Below are positions 10,985-32,417 of a DNA stretch of 64,000 bases, one piece after another (positions within the stretch are counted from its first letter, which is position 1; every line of letters starts with the position of its first letter). The stretch comes from Fusarium oxysporum f. sp. lycopersici 4287 (Eukaryota > Ascomycota > Sordariomycetes > Hypocreales > Nectriaceae). The stretch spans positions 1-64,000 of the forward strand of contig NC_030997.1 in NCBI RefSeq assembly GCF_000149955.1, read 5' to 3'. A model generated the notes under the pieces. That model was not told where the DNA came from. It worked only from the letters and a program-made list of their open reading frames with translations, and did no database searches. The translations under genes were made by a program, and so were the position numbers.

Positions 10985-12720
10985 CATTTAAGACCCAGAG
11001 AACGTTGAAAAACTCATATACCATTCCATCTTGATAATCTCCTGCTGAACACTGAATCTGATTCTCGTATTACTACTGCAACGACTCGATGGTTTTAATT
11101 CAGAAGATTGATCATCTGAAACATCAATCCATCGCTCGTATTGATCATAGATGGCATGAAATGGCCTCCCGTCATGATATCTGCTTCTTCGGAGTACCCT
11201 GTCCTCAAATGTATCTTTCAGATCTCTTCCAGTTGCACTTCCTGCTGATATTGCAATAAGTTCCAAAAATTTGTCCCCGCCCACAAATCGAGTCTCCCGT
11301 GGGTCGAAGCAACCCTGAGAATCTGCCTATCCGGTCCTGGAGAACAATCACTGTTGGCATATTGTTGAGAGGTTTCTTTGTTAGAACAAGGTTGACAGAG
11401 TTGCACATAAATCCTCCTCTTGCGTCAGAGAACGGTTCAAACCGAATTTCTAACGTAGCTGCTGAGATAAACGTTCAGCCTTGGCCCGGGTTGAGATGTA
11501 GTTCCCTGCAGTTGATGCAGATCTATGCAAGGAAGAGGTCTTGATTGTTTGACATCCGGCAGTATTCACAGGGGTTTTTGTCATATTCCATGTAACAAGA
11601 TTTCGTATTTTCCAAGAACTATCGGTAATTTGCTGCATCGAGCTTGGACTGATAGCTGAGCCTGCTCGGAACCTCTTCGGGTCAAGAAAACACACCATGC
11701 CCAAGATGGAAGTGAAGTTCTTCGAGTTGAAGAGCTTCTTCTTGCCGCACAACCGTCGGATATCTTTATGTCGTACAAATATGCGGAGTCGACATCGTCG
11801 AATGGTCCTCTCAAAGGCTGCCAGAGTAGGGCGTAATCCAGATAGTGTCTTGGCAGACCAAAAATGAACCCGCCAGGAAATGCTGGGACCAGGCGGTTTA
11901 GAATACCCAAGCATGCCGTCAGGCCATCCTCCTAAAACGATAGCTCCCGTCCATTATATGGAGAAAACAGGTCAGTGCAGATGCCAAAGTCAGGCGAGTT
12001 TAATGTATCAAGCCGTCGGAGAAGTGACGAATTTGATGTTATGTTACTGTTGGTTGCTTCGTCGTTCTTATTTGGTCTAAGGGAGGCTGTATCCCAAACT
12101 GCGCACTCGCATTGCCAAAACACCGAGTTTTTGAGAAAGAAAACCGCACGTTTGCTAATAATGTACTCCTTGTACGTCCACTCTCTATTAGACCATCTCG
12201 ACAGGACTAATTCTTGGTGGTAACGAATGATACGCGCGTCGTGACTCATCTAGTACTTATGAGAGGTTTTGTTCACGGATCGCTTCGAACTTTTGCCATA
12301 GTTCCTGAACAGTCCACCCTCCGCAGCAGCGACTATTGTCACATAAGCACCGGAGTAGATCTCGTCCATGCGCATACACTCAAACTGTTTCTGCGGCCCG
12401 TCTTGGACTATACATAGCCTACCAACCCACAGATACCGCTCTCCAATGTTGCCTGTCAGTTAGATAGCGTGTTGGATAACAGCAGGTAGTTGCGATGTGT
12501 TTCGCTTCAGTGCATTAGGTGCCAGCATCGAACTCATGTTGCTGGTAAGGAGTTTTAGCTGATTCATGCGGTCAATTCCATTCGCACTGTCATGCCAAGT
12601 ATAACTAAGAGCGATATATCTGTTCTGATGATTTCCTTGGAATAAACGTCCCTCCTTGACGTCAATCAGTCAAGTAGGGCCCTTCGGTTGGTCTGAGCCT
12701 GGCACATGCTGGCACAGGTA
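10985..12720 (-). pseudogene. HET-domain gene, degraded
   Basis: Relic of a heterokaryon-incompatibility (HET) protein. In order along the minus strand: LIDVKEGRLF and RYIALSYTWHD (about 12660-12590), ERYLWVGRLCIVQDG, IYSGAYVTIVAAAEGG, SRWSNREWTYKEYI (ORF 12249-11932), LNRLVPAFPGGFIFGLP, ALLWQPLRG, the LPSWAW variant of the HET tail motif, and FLELIAISAGSA with TFEDRVLRR (11284-10988). The frame is broken by in-frame stops at 12460-12462 (TAA), 12250-12252 (TAG, frame less certain) and 11932-11934 (TAG, exactly where family members read Gln), and by frameshifts between about 11580 and 11290. No intron removes these. The ancestral protein would have been typical in length for the family. Confidence 0.8.
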
Positions 12721-14652
12721 GTGGTATGGTATTTATCGCAGGTGAAGGGCAATTCTCTTAATGGTCTAATGATATCGGGCGTACGTCCATGTCAAAATGA
12801 AGATTGACTATGAGCTTTGATTTAAGTTAACGAGTAAGAAGTGAGAATAGAAATAAGGACGGTGTCTAAAAGGCATTTTCTACGTCTCTTACCCGGGTCT
12901 TGAGGCAATGGTTTGCGGGTATCATAATGACAGTGGGAAACCACGTTAACCAAAGGAGGGGCGCTGACACGTAATTATTGGTAACAAGCTTTGAAATGTC
13001 TGCACAGGCAGGAGGGATACAAAATATCTTCCGTGGGTCAGCATTTTTAAGAACTATGGTTACACTACTTTTACATCAAGAATTAGCTGTTGACTGATCC
13101 TACTACTTTATCAAGGACTGATGAAATGGCCTTGAGCAATTAGTAAACTGATTGTAAAAGCGGAATATGGATTACATTAATTGTAATAAGCTAAGTGCGT
13201 CGAGAATATGACATGTTCTAATTTCGTAAAGCCTGTGATTTACTGTCTTGTCGCCCCAACGGTCAGCGAGGACAAAGTCTCCGCCGCACTGTCACATTGA
13301 CCCCAGTTCTGACCTGTATTTGTGCTAACGAGATACAAGAAAATTTGAGCCCTCCGCTGATTGAATCCTCTCGTCCTGTACGCCTGTACGGCTGAACAGC
13401 CGCCAAACTGAGACTTAGTGCTGACCAGGGCGAGTGGCCATGAAACATGACACCCGCTCAGCCAGGAAGGTAATGTTGTCCGGAACAAGCCGGCCCAGCA
13501 TGTCTTCGAGAGGAACTTAAACATTATGCCTCCAAAGCTACATTCGCGTACCGCTCCACCTTTGAGACAAATGACTCTTCTTGGCACAAAGGTCCAGCAG
13601 ATCCTTCCTCCATAATCATCGATTATCAAAGGTAGCTATGAAGGATGTACTCTGCCTTTTGGTATTGATCGGCGAGCGCCACTGGCGTTGATTTTTCCCA
13701 ATCAATGATTGGACCAATCTGGCTTGACGGGAACGTGGTCACTCCGTGTGGCACCTGCAGCTGCCCACATGCAGATAATCAATGTGGAGCTGTGAGCACG
13801 GACCGCGTGCATGGTGAAGGATAATTCCTCATTGAGCACCTCGCAGCGGTGATTCAGGGGAGGCACTCCAAGTCGACTGAGACTTACAGTTTCTGGCCCC
13901 ATTGCCTTCTGACACCCCACTCCAACTTGCAAGGGCTTGGCAAGCGCCAGGCCCTTGGCATAAGCCAAACTGAATCCGTAAACACCAATAGTAGTCCTGT
14001 ATCATTGACCTTGTAAGCAAAGAATGACTTGTAGAGGTTACATTCGGCTAGCTTGGATCCGACTAGCCAACAAGCGGCTTGAGTAGGTTAGATAGGCACA
14101 CAATGAGGCTGAGTATAGGTAGCCTGAAGTAGAGAAGCGTATTTTACCATTTGAATCTTGGGCTGATCCGCACCCGGAATGGCGCTTGGTGTACGTAAAA
14201 GCGAGAGGAAAAAGAAAAACCTCGTATATGCAACATGCAGTCGCCTTTTCGGCCATCTGCAATTGTTTCTGGAATCGGTATGCCTGTACATACATTCATC
14301 CCGTCAAAGTCTTATCGCTGCCTATCGAGAAGTGGATTGCCACTCCATCCCGAGGTTAAACCCCCGGAAACTCAGATTGGTTGATTTCATTCGAATCATT
14401 GACTTCATTGGCTTCGAGCTTTCCTGGTGCTTCTCGAGCCCTGTCTACATTATAAAGAATTCATTACATCTACCCGAGAGCACGACTCAGGGACGATCAG
14501 TATCGTTCCATCTTGAGTGCAATCTTTTCTCATATTTCGATCAATATGCCTCAGAAATGGGCATTGCTTTGTGGTGGGGATTACTATGTCAGAGGCACGG
14601 CGCGTCGGCGGAACGGGTCACTAGCCAGTGGACCGAAAAATCTTGAGGGCTG
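12721..14652. other. Spacer between two pseudogenes
   Basis: About 1.9 kb. Frames of 60-155 codons occur on both strands (for example 13240-13629 minus and 14179-14646 plus), but none shows a recognisable motif or splicing partner. The right-hand part may be diverged N-terminal sequence of the CHAT relic that follows. No RNA gene seen. Confidence 0.4.
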
Positions 14653-16363
14653 TTGTTATTCAATAAGGCGGAATTCCTTCAGATAAAGTTCCAGAAGCTG
14701 GGTCAGCTGGAGGATTTACATATGGCCATTGAACCTGACAATCATGCAAGGAAGGGATCCATTCTACTCAGCTTGGCCAAGTTCCTTCATCTACAATTCG
14801 ACAGAAATGATGATGATAAATCTTTCGAAGAGTCTCTGAAATATCTAATTGATGGTGCAGAGGTCTCTCATTCACCGCCCACGCTTCGAATTAAGTCGTC
14901 GACACTGGCTGGCATAATGTTGGCTACCAAAGACGACTGGAGAGAAGCAAGTCGTATTGCAGTACTGGCTGTGAACCTTTTACCAACAGTGGCTCCTCGC
15001 CAATTGAGTCAACATGATCAACAGCATTTACTCAGCACTACTAGTGTTATAGCCACAATGGACGCCTCTTTTGCCCTCGAAGCAGAAAAAGCACCTCTCC
15101 ACGCTGTGCAGCTACTATACTAGAGTTGGGCAGAGGAATCATCACTAGTCTTCGATCTAGGTTGTGGTCTGATGTGACCGAACTCAGTGAGTGTCATCCA
15201 CAAATAGCTGAAAGGTTTGAATAACTTCGAGATATGCTCGACTGCCCGATCCAAGATCTTTATGACAGCGGGGCCGAGGGCGATCCTTTGGGCTCCAAGC
15301 CAAAAAGAAATGACCGCCACCAAGCGAGCTTTGATCTTGACGATACCATTGGGCAGATTCGCCTCCTCCCTGGCTTCGAGAAGTTTCTGCACCCTCCGCC
15401 AGTCGAGGTATTGAACAGTGCTGCATCTACAGGCCTATTGTACTCATCAATTCCAGCGTACATCGCTCAGATGCAATTCTCATTGAGAAAACTGCCATGT
15501 GATCGATACACCTTTCTGACTTACATGAATAGGACGTGGAGGAAAGGGTGAAGATGTTGATGCCAATTCGATCCAACTCTAAATTAACACAACAAGCCGA
15601 AGCGGATATGTCTAGTATACTGGGGTGGCTCTGGGACGTTGCAGTGTGCCCGATTCTGGATGCGCTGGGCTTTCCAAAGCCTACCATGGATGATGAGTGG
15701 CCCCGAGTATGGTGGATTGCAGTCGGCGAATTAAGCTCATTTCCGCTGCATGATGCAGGTCGTCATACGTCTTCATCGACAGACTCAGCAATCGACCGAG
15801 TAGTCTCGTCTTATAGTCCTTCAGTCAGAGCTCTCCTACATGCTCGCAGGCAATCCAGAAAGGCTAGTGATTCCATGCATGACCAGGCTCTTCTAGTGTC
15901 AATGGCGACAACTGCATGATGTTCTAATCTCAGCTTTGCAAAACGCGAAGTGGAAAAACTGGAAAGGCTACTCCCTGCCTCAATGAAAAAAGTAAAACTG
16001 GAACAACCGTGCAGCGATGATGTTCTCAAGGGCGTATCTGATCTATATTCTGTAAAAGTCGCAGAAAAGGTTTACAAAACTATTTATGATCCTGGCAGGG
16101 TTAGTGATGATGCATCGGTGTCGATGGGTGTGCACAATGCTTTGACGTATCTCCGAGATATCACAAGGCCGGCAAACGAAAGGAAATACAGGAGTCCACC
16201 GGAATCCAAGGGAGTCAAGGACAGACTCCTGTATCTACTTTCCTGGGCCGGCCCTGTGATACTTCGACTTCAGTCTAGAGATGCAGAGGGTGATAAGACG
16301 ATAGGTAAACGCAAAGGGAGTGACTCACTGATTTGGGCAGCTTATATTCACGTTGGACCTTAA
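14653..16363 (+). pseudogene. TPR-CHAT protease gene, degraded and lacking catalytic core
   Basis: Remnant of a CHAT (caspase-HetF-associated with TPRs) protein, a family found as effectors and partners of fungal NLR-type systems. The helical TPR-like part reads from FQKLGQLEDLHMAI through FEESLKYLIDGAEVSHSPPT to LELGRGIITSLRS. The CHAT start reads SILGWLWDVAVCPILDALGF, RVWWIAVGELSSFPLHDAG and DRVVSSYSPSVRALLHARR. Lesions: frameshift near 15120, TAA 15222-15224, a further shift before 15480, TGA 15500-15502, TAG 15530-15532, TGA 15917-15919. After residue block LEQPCSDDVLKG the sequence jumps straight to VYKTIYDPGRVSDDASVS, the far end of the domain. The segments that carry the HxGHG-type His and the SACxTG-type Cys in relatives are absent. 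Confidence 0.75.
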
Positions 16364-16477
16364 TGTATGAGATAAGCTGTAGTTAACACTGTCTACTCGT
16401 CACGCTGTAATGTGACTCCGACCAGTGTATACACTCTCATCTCCAATTCTGTTTTAAGGATACGAAATCACGCACCC

Positions 16478-17110
16478 TCAGCGCCTCTCAATGAAGCTAG
16501 GTAGGACCAAACGCATCAGCACTAGCGGGACGTTGAAGTTAATTGCCATGTCCCGAAAGAACAAAGCAAGATCCTGCTTATGGAACTATGCATATGGTCT
16601 TGCTTAGCTCCTGCCCCTAAGCAAGTAAATATCTGGGGTACTTACCACGCGGAGACCAACAACTCCGGCACCATTGATGAGGACATCAATCTCGCCTACA
16701 GTGGAGGTGGCCTGTGTACATCGGTTACTAAACATTCCATGGCGCAGTGTTGATTATGATTTACTTCTTACCCCAGCTCCTCGCAGTCTTTTGGGTTATC
16801 GACGTCGCAGCGCGAATAATGCACTGCATCAGCACCAAGGTGCAAAAGACCATCCTTGGTAGAATCTGGCGGGGAGGGCTGTGTATCGGATAGGAAGAGA
16901 CTGGCACCAGCAGTAGCAAAGCTTTCTGCGGCGGCGCCGGCCATAGTACCAAGAGCACCTAATTAGAGTTAAATAACAAAAGACAGGGTCCTAGACAGGG
17001 AACAGTTCTTCCGCGAGACACGTACCGGTGATGAGAACAACTTGTCCTTTCAGGGAGATTCTAAACTTGGTTGGACGAAGGAATGGATAGATTTCATTAT
17101 GAATGCGGGG
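16478..17110 (-). pseudogene. Short-chain dehydrogenase gene, 3'-truncated
   Basis: N-terminal part of a classical SDR. Reading down the minus strand with four plausible small introns gives RPTKFRISLKGQVVLITGG, ALGTMAGAAAESFATAGASL (Rossmann glycine region), CDVDNPKDCEEL, GEIDVLINGAGVVG (the NNAG-equivalent strand) and FFRDMAINFNVPLVLMRLVL. The frame then stops at 16478-16480 (TGA after IERR), and nothing downstream matches the catalytic Ser-Tyr-x3-Lys half. The first exon is uncertain; an upstream frame at 17358-17050 may have supplied it. It lies tail to tail with the CHAT relic (115 bp gap) and 340 bp downstream of the P450 on the same strand, so it may once have belonged with that gene. 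Confidence 0.65.
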
Positions 17111-17452
17111 GGGCTGCTGTCCTGCAAACTACATTTCAAGAACCAAGCAATGTCTTTATAGTTGCTATATAGCCTCTCTAGTGCTGACAACTGGAATCGG
17201 TAACAATGATGAAAGGTAGTCTCGGAGCCAGCCTGCCTATAGTTCCCGAATCCCATAGTAACCAGATCCGAGACACCCCCAGCCCGATAATCCACCATCT
17301 TCACGGAATAATTGGTGAATAGCAGCTGAGAATTGCACGCCAGACCAATCCCAAACATCTACCCATGTATGTGGCTCAGTGGTGCCTTATCTAGACGCGT
17401 TACTTATCTGGCCGCCCTCGGTTTGCCTCGGCCTTGACATTGCCAACTAAGA
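17111..17452. other. Spacer downstream of the P450 gene
   Basis: About 340 bp. It holds part of a 102-codon minus frame (17050-17358) that could be a diverged first exon of the SDR relic; there is no independent support for it as a gene. Confidence 0.4.
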
Positions 17453-19114
17453 TCATCTCTTCGATATCCTGCACATTAATCGTCCCTTCTTCTCAGAAAT
17501 ACCCACACTCAAAGTATCAACAGGCTCTTGTGGGTGGACCATTTCTAATTTGTAGTTTCTCAGTACCGTAGAGAGCACCTTTAAAATATTCATCATAGCC
17601 AAGTTCTTGCCTATGCACATACGATGCCCAGTACTGAAAGGCGACAAGTACCCCTGGAGGTCTTTGCTGTTGGGACCAAGGAAGCGATCTGGGATGAACT
17701 GGTCGTGGTCCTTGCCCCAAGCCGATGGGTTATGGTGAACGACGTGGTTCAGAGCAAAGACAGTAGTCTTTCTATTGTTAGACTCGAATGATTCTATCAT
17801 GTTGTTCAGTCTCACCTTCTGAGGTATTTGGCATCCCTGAATCACAAGTCCACCAGGAGTCATAATCTTCCGTGGTAATGGCATGGTAAACACAGAGTTA
17901 ATTCTGAAGTTTTCGTGCATGCATGCCCTTGTATATGGTAGATCTTTCTCGAGGGCCTGGTAAGAAATGACTTGACCCGTATGATTAGATAAGTTCGAAT
18001 CTAATTCTTGGATAACCTTGTTCAAGACCTCAGGGTTTTGTAGCAGATGCGAGAATAAGAGCGTCAGGGTGCCTGACGTTGTATGAGACCCGGCGACACT
18101 GCAGCTTGTGAGAAGATGGCAGGCAGTATAAAGCAATCGCACCTACATCATTGCAAAGGCCTCGGTATTAATGTCCAACTCGGTAAGCTTGGACCCAGTC
18201 TCAGGGTCAACGGCCACTAACAAGCACGATAGAAGGTCCTTGCGGCCGCTGGATCCAGCTTCAATCCTTTGCCGGACACAAGCCGCAGTCAGATTCCGAA
18301 GCTGCGCACGAGCGTTGAACAGACGTTGCAGCCATGGAATGGGGATGAAGGGCAGAACCTTCTTGATCCACGGGAGAGCATCTGGCGTCATTCCCATCAA
18401 GCAAGCAAGATAGATATGGTCATTGATGGGCGGTAATCGGGCTAGATCTCTCTCATCCTGCGAGTCGAAACTTCTGCTAAAGGCGAGCTCACCTAGCACA
18501 TCGAAGACGTAAAGGGCAATCATGTCCTTGAGATCAAAATCTTGGTTACTATCGCAGAAATGGTCCAGGTTATTCCTCAGTTTCAGGATATGGCTGTCGA
18601 CAAAATGCTCCATCTCCTTGATGGACTGCAGGGAGAAGGCATGGGCCATTTGGCGACGCCTGATGGCGTGAATCTGATATCTAGACTTAGTGGAACGCCC
18701 ATTCATGGACAAAGGATGGCATACCTCTTCATCTTGTGTTCCAAACAAGTTGGGATTGAAAGTCGTAAACCCATCGTAAAACCCCGTCTTTTGTAGTTGT
18801 CGACCTCCCTTGTATATGGTGTTGACGGCGTCGGGATTACGAAACGACAAGTCATTTGGCCCGACCCGTACAACGTCGCCATACTGCTCATGCAGCCGAA
18901 CAAGCGTATGCGGGAGATGCAAATTCCAAAGGTGGTAGGTTTTCCAAAGGTTGGTGACCGAGGCGAGGGGAGGACCGGGGTACTTGGCAAGTGGGTGTAG
19001 GTAGCGATAGTAAACAATGTATACCAGTCCCAAGAAGCCGACCACGGCTGATGTTTGAAGAAGAATAGGCAGGCTCGAGGCCCAGGTGATGAAAGATTCA
19101 AGCTCAAGTGACAT
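17453..19114 (-). CDS. Cytochrome P450 monooxygenase
   Basis: ER-anchored heme monooxygenase of 504 residues. Exons: 19114-18725, 18673-18147, 18098-17816 and 17767-17453. The 48-bp intron 17768-17815 keeps the reading frame and so is invisible as a stop; removing it restores IPQK-TTVFALNHVVHHNPSAW, as in relatives. The N-terminal membrane helix PILLQTSAVVGFLGLVYIVYY is followed by the proline-rich hinge YPGPPLAS. The I-helix AGSHTTSGT (about 307-315), the ExxR motif (ENFR) and the heme loop FSTGHRMCIG with Cys near 450 are all present. The start at 19114 fits the anchor better than the in-frame ATG at 19192. Neighbouring SDR relic and Zn2Cys6 gene suggest remains of a secondary-metabolite or detoxification locus; substrate unknown. 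Confidence 0.88.
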
Positions 19115-19747
19115 TTTAGCAATGCAATGTATAATAAGCGTAAAGCGTAAACAAGAGGTTATAGCTGAAGCTTTTATACTTTCTTTGCACATTTACAGGC
19201 TCATCTGCTTACGGATCTATACCGACTCATAGCCACATAAAACCATCACGGAAGCACGGAGGCGGAACTAGCGTCTATGTACACCGCGGAACTAGCGGGT
19301 GCATCGGAATTAGTGCAGCAAATTTCCCCGCACATTCAACTGCCGAGGATTTAGATTCAAGACCACCGGATCGAAAAAGGCAGGCATACAAAGGAGACCC
19401 AGACAGCTCGTCGTTAGTCGGGTTGAGGGCAGTCAAGAACGGCAGCAATAGCCTCTTTCCTTTCTTTCTGTCACATGTGTCCCTCTAGCTTTTTTTTTTT
19501 TTCATAAGACTTAATCTAGTTGTTATAAAAGGTAATAAGGATGAAATACAATAGTAATTAGAACTCTAATATTTATACTATAACTCTTTGCTTTTAATCC
19601 TAATCGTGATGTTTTTATATCTTATCCTCGCCATCGGTATTTACTTGCTCAACCGCCTCTTTATCTCTTTTATAACCAGCCTTCAGTCAGCCCATACTAA
19701 CAAACTGTCTGTTATTTAGAGTAAGCTCCCATACCTCGGTAATGCCT
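19115..19747. other. Intergenic: P450 promoter and regulator 3' end
   Basis: About 630 bp upstream of the P450. It contains a direct repeat around GGCGGAACTAGCG / GCGGAACTAGCGG (about 19261-19297) and a T homopolymer near 19490-19503. No open frame of note. Confidence 0.5.
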
Positions 19748-21980
19748 TCATTCTAGGGGCTCATGTAAAAGGAATGAAAAATCAGGAAATCCATCAATTC
19801 CAATCCCGATGTCAGACAAGAACGCGAAGTCTCCCGACAAGGATTCAAAAGGTAGGGTCGAGTTGAAGAACATCAAATCAGTTGGTGAGCCTGGCAATGA
19901 ACTATCCCTTCCATGGTCTTCATTGGGTCGTGTCTGACGGTCACTTGACAAGGCCGGTTTTGACAGCCCATTCAGCCTTTCAGGAAGCTCTCGCAAGCCC
20001 TGCAGGCGCTGCCATAACCGGACCATCGGGGGTGACCTTGTGCTGAGAAGCTCAATAAGATCAAGGGCTTGATCAAACTCCGTTTGCACGGTATTCCAGA
20101 ACAGGCCGTGGGCATGTACAACTGCGAGTAGAATATTCCCAAATGCTGCAACTAAAAGATGTTTGAAGAAGAGCACATGGGAGAATATCAAGGTTCTGTG
20201 AGTACTCAGTCTGCAAAGCGTGGAGACCGCACCTTTGGCCAGGGCTACTGCGACATGAGCCTTGGCTTCGTGGTTGCTGATACGAGAGGCGGACTGCAGT
20301 ACAGGCCGGAATATCAAGTTGCGAAGAAGACTCTGCCGAAGATACAGAGCTGCTTGGATAAAGAGTGACGTTGAGAATGGTTCACTTTGGCCAAGGCTTG
20401 CGTCGAGCTTCAAGTGTTGTGGTAGATCGTCATACCACTGACTAGCTTGGGCGTCCAGGTACTCAAGATCATCCCCATGAACCTCCGTTCCATTCTCTCC
20501 GTCGATGTTCATAACCCTCCACGCACGACCTACGAGCTTAGTCCATTGGAGCAGACAGCGGAGTACAGGATCTGAGTTATCCTAAAGAGCCGTCAGTAAA
20601 CAAGCTTTCTTTTTTAATCTTCGCGCCACCAACCTGCAGAAATAGCGACTGGTCCACGTAGGAATCTTGGATAGAGTAAGGAATACCCTGACCAAGACAA
20701 ATGCGTCTTTCGAGCATGTATACAGACCAAAAGACATTCAACGCAGTCTTTCGATCCTCATGATTCCCAAACACTTTCTTTATAGTTGTGTGTCGATGTA
20801 GTCCTATCTCCAAACAGAGTCTTGCTGCAAGCCCAATCATCCTCCCAGTGCGTACTTCGTCGTCGAGTTGATAATGGTAAATGGCCTACAGAACTAATTA
20901 GTGGCCAGTCTGGACTAGTGACAGAGCTGCTCACAGTCAATACCAACAGCTGTATGCCGCTGATGCCACTTGGGTTCCATATCAAACTCTCAACTGCTTC
21001 TGTTGTACTTTGAAACAGCCTCTGAGCCTGATCGTTTCTACCACCATTCTCCATTGTTTTGCTAACAGCTAGAACAATCTTTAGCTTGTTAGTCTCGTCA
21101 TTTAAAAGAGCCTCTGTTGCTAGCTCCCTTCTAGGGATGGGCGTCCCGCCGCTGATAGGCCCTATAACTGCATATACTCCGTCGACCGTATCTATGAGCT
21201 TCTCCTCGCGCAGAAATGGGTAAAGACTACCCATGTTAGTGAACCATTTCTTAACAAGAGTAACAGCCTCTGTTTTAGGTATATCCCATAATGGATCCAT
21301 GGCTACAAGCTTCATGAACGGGCCATAATTCGAAAAGTGAGATGGGACCCCTGAAAGGTTACCATAATCACAGCTCAGCTTGCTGAGAAGAGCAGAAGGC
21401 ATGCCCATCTCCCTGAGGTTACCACTGACGGCTTTGAAGGCGAATTCGGAGCTTGACGGGCCGCAGAACTCTGGAACGCTTTGCAAAGTATCTGGCATAA
21501 TTTGGACTTTCTGGGTTTCGCCGTAGATATGAGTTGATTGGTTGGTGCCCGTCTTGGAATTACCTTCGGCAGCCGTGTTACCAGAACTGATAGTATGGAC
21601 AGGTGCGGTAAGAGTATCCCGAGGGCTCGCCCTATTATGAGATATTAATGGGATCTTCTGCTAGAACCGTGGCGACGTACAGGGCTGACTTGGGCTGACT
21701 TCGCGGCATTTCATACTCGCATATCTTACGTAGCGAAGAGCATCCCCCGCAAGGCTGTTCACCTTTCAGCTACACTTAGCATTGTCTTTATGTTTAGTGC
21801 TTGCAAGACTTACCGTCACACTTGGTCTTGCGTCGTCTACAGTAGGTGCTAGAGCTGCAGTCAGCTCTATGTAGGTGCGTTATGTAAGGTGGACGGTGAT
21901 AACCACCAAGCCTGATTGACATATTGCGCTCGTTTAGACCGAACTCTAGTTCTAGCCACTACCTTGTGAGTCTCGCCCAT
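19748..21980 (-). CDS. Zn2Cys6 transcription factor with fungal-specific TF domain
   Basis: 657-residue regulator in six exons: 21980-21907, 21848-21814, 21762-21681, 21631-20935, 20885-20634 and 20581-19748. The zinc cluster is spread over the three small first exons, and splicing rebuilds ACTYCRRRKTKCDG and EQPCGGC with ideal spacing C25-x2-C28-x6-C35-x5-C41-x2-C44-x6-C51. The choice of the CTCTAG acceptor at 21849 is forced: the earlier CAG would add residues between the first two cysteines. The middle homology region reads WFTNMGSLYPFLREE, GRMIGLAARLCLEIGLHR and VFWSVYMLERRICLGQGIPYS. It sits upstream of the P450 on the same strand, 630 bp away, and could be its regulator (inference only). 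Confidence 0.85.
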
Positions 21981-22923
21981 AATTATAGGCTTTGTATAGT
22001 TTCAGGGACAGGTAAAAATGGGCGGAGTGGTTTAAGAATATTCGGGGGTAACGCTGAGATTATATAAATAGTCGAATCCTAAGAAGAAGGATGCGGGGTA
22101 TTGTGGGGGCTTTTTGTATTTCTTATTTATATTATTATTAACTCTAGGCTGTAAAAATGTTATATATAACCTGGCTTAGGAATTATTATATAATCTTTTA
22201 TAAATTCTACTTGATTTCTCTGGTGAGTTTAAAACCTGCCAAGCACATATTCTGCTTGAGAAAGATGTTTTGTTGCACTGGCGCTCCGTTTCACTAGACC
22301 GGCACAGCCGGCTGACATGACGAGTGGATCTTGTGTCGGGAGCTACGGGCTCTGGACTGGTGTTGCGCCCCTAACTTCCCTGATTCTAACAACTTCGCAC
22401 TGGCCCCGCCGGAATGTGACTCTAAAGAGGGTATATCCCTGAGATCAAGTTTCAATTCAATGCCACAAACCATCCTCTTGATGACCATGCCACGTTGATA
22501 TCACGGACGGAGGGTGCAACGCGAATATCTCTATTTGAAGCTTCTCAGGACTAGATGATTATCTTAGAAGGAATGGACACTTCCTCACCATAACACGGGC
22601 ACTTTAAATTGCATCACATGGCTTCATTAGTGACGGGATCACTTGGCTAGATACGGTGTAGGAAGAGTCACATCCATGCGTAATGGAGTAGGGACAGGTC
22701 ACCTGCTCCTTATGGAATATCTTAACCCAAGACCATGCATGCTCTAAGCTGTTGGACTTGGTTCCAGGATGAAGGCAATATGCAGCTCTTCGGCGAACAA
22801 AGTGCGATTGAAGCGGCGAATCAATTATATAGACAGCTAACTCATGTTTTCAACACACTCTCTTTTAGGGCAAAGGTGCACGCACGATGAGCCCCCTGTC
22901 TCGTTTTCTGTTCCCATACCCAA
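21981..22923. other. Intergenic, no supported gene
   Basis: About 940 bp: promoter side of the regulator starting at 21980 and 3' side of the ATPase ending at 22924. Includes an AT-rich patch (about 22110-22210) similar in texture to the window start. The 64-codon frame at 22294-22488 has no motif. Confidence 0.45.

Positions 22924-32417
<9,494 letters not shown>

Noticed and set aside
13240..13629. 129-codon minus frame between the HET and CHAT relics
   Set aside because: No motif, irregular composition and no splice partners; chance frame.
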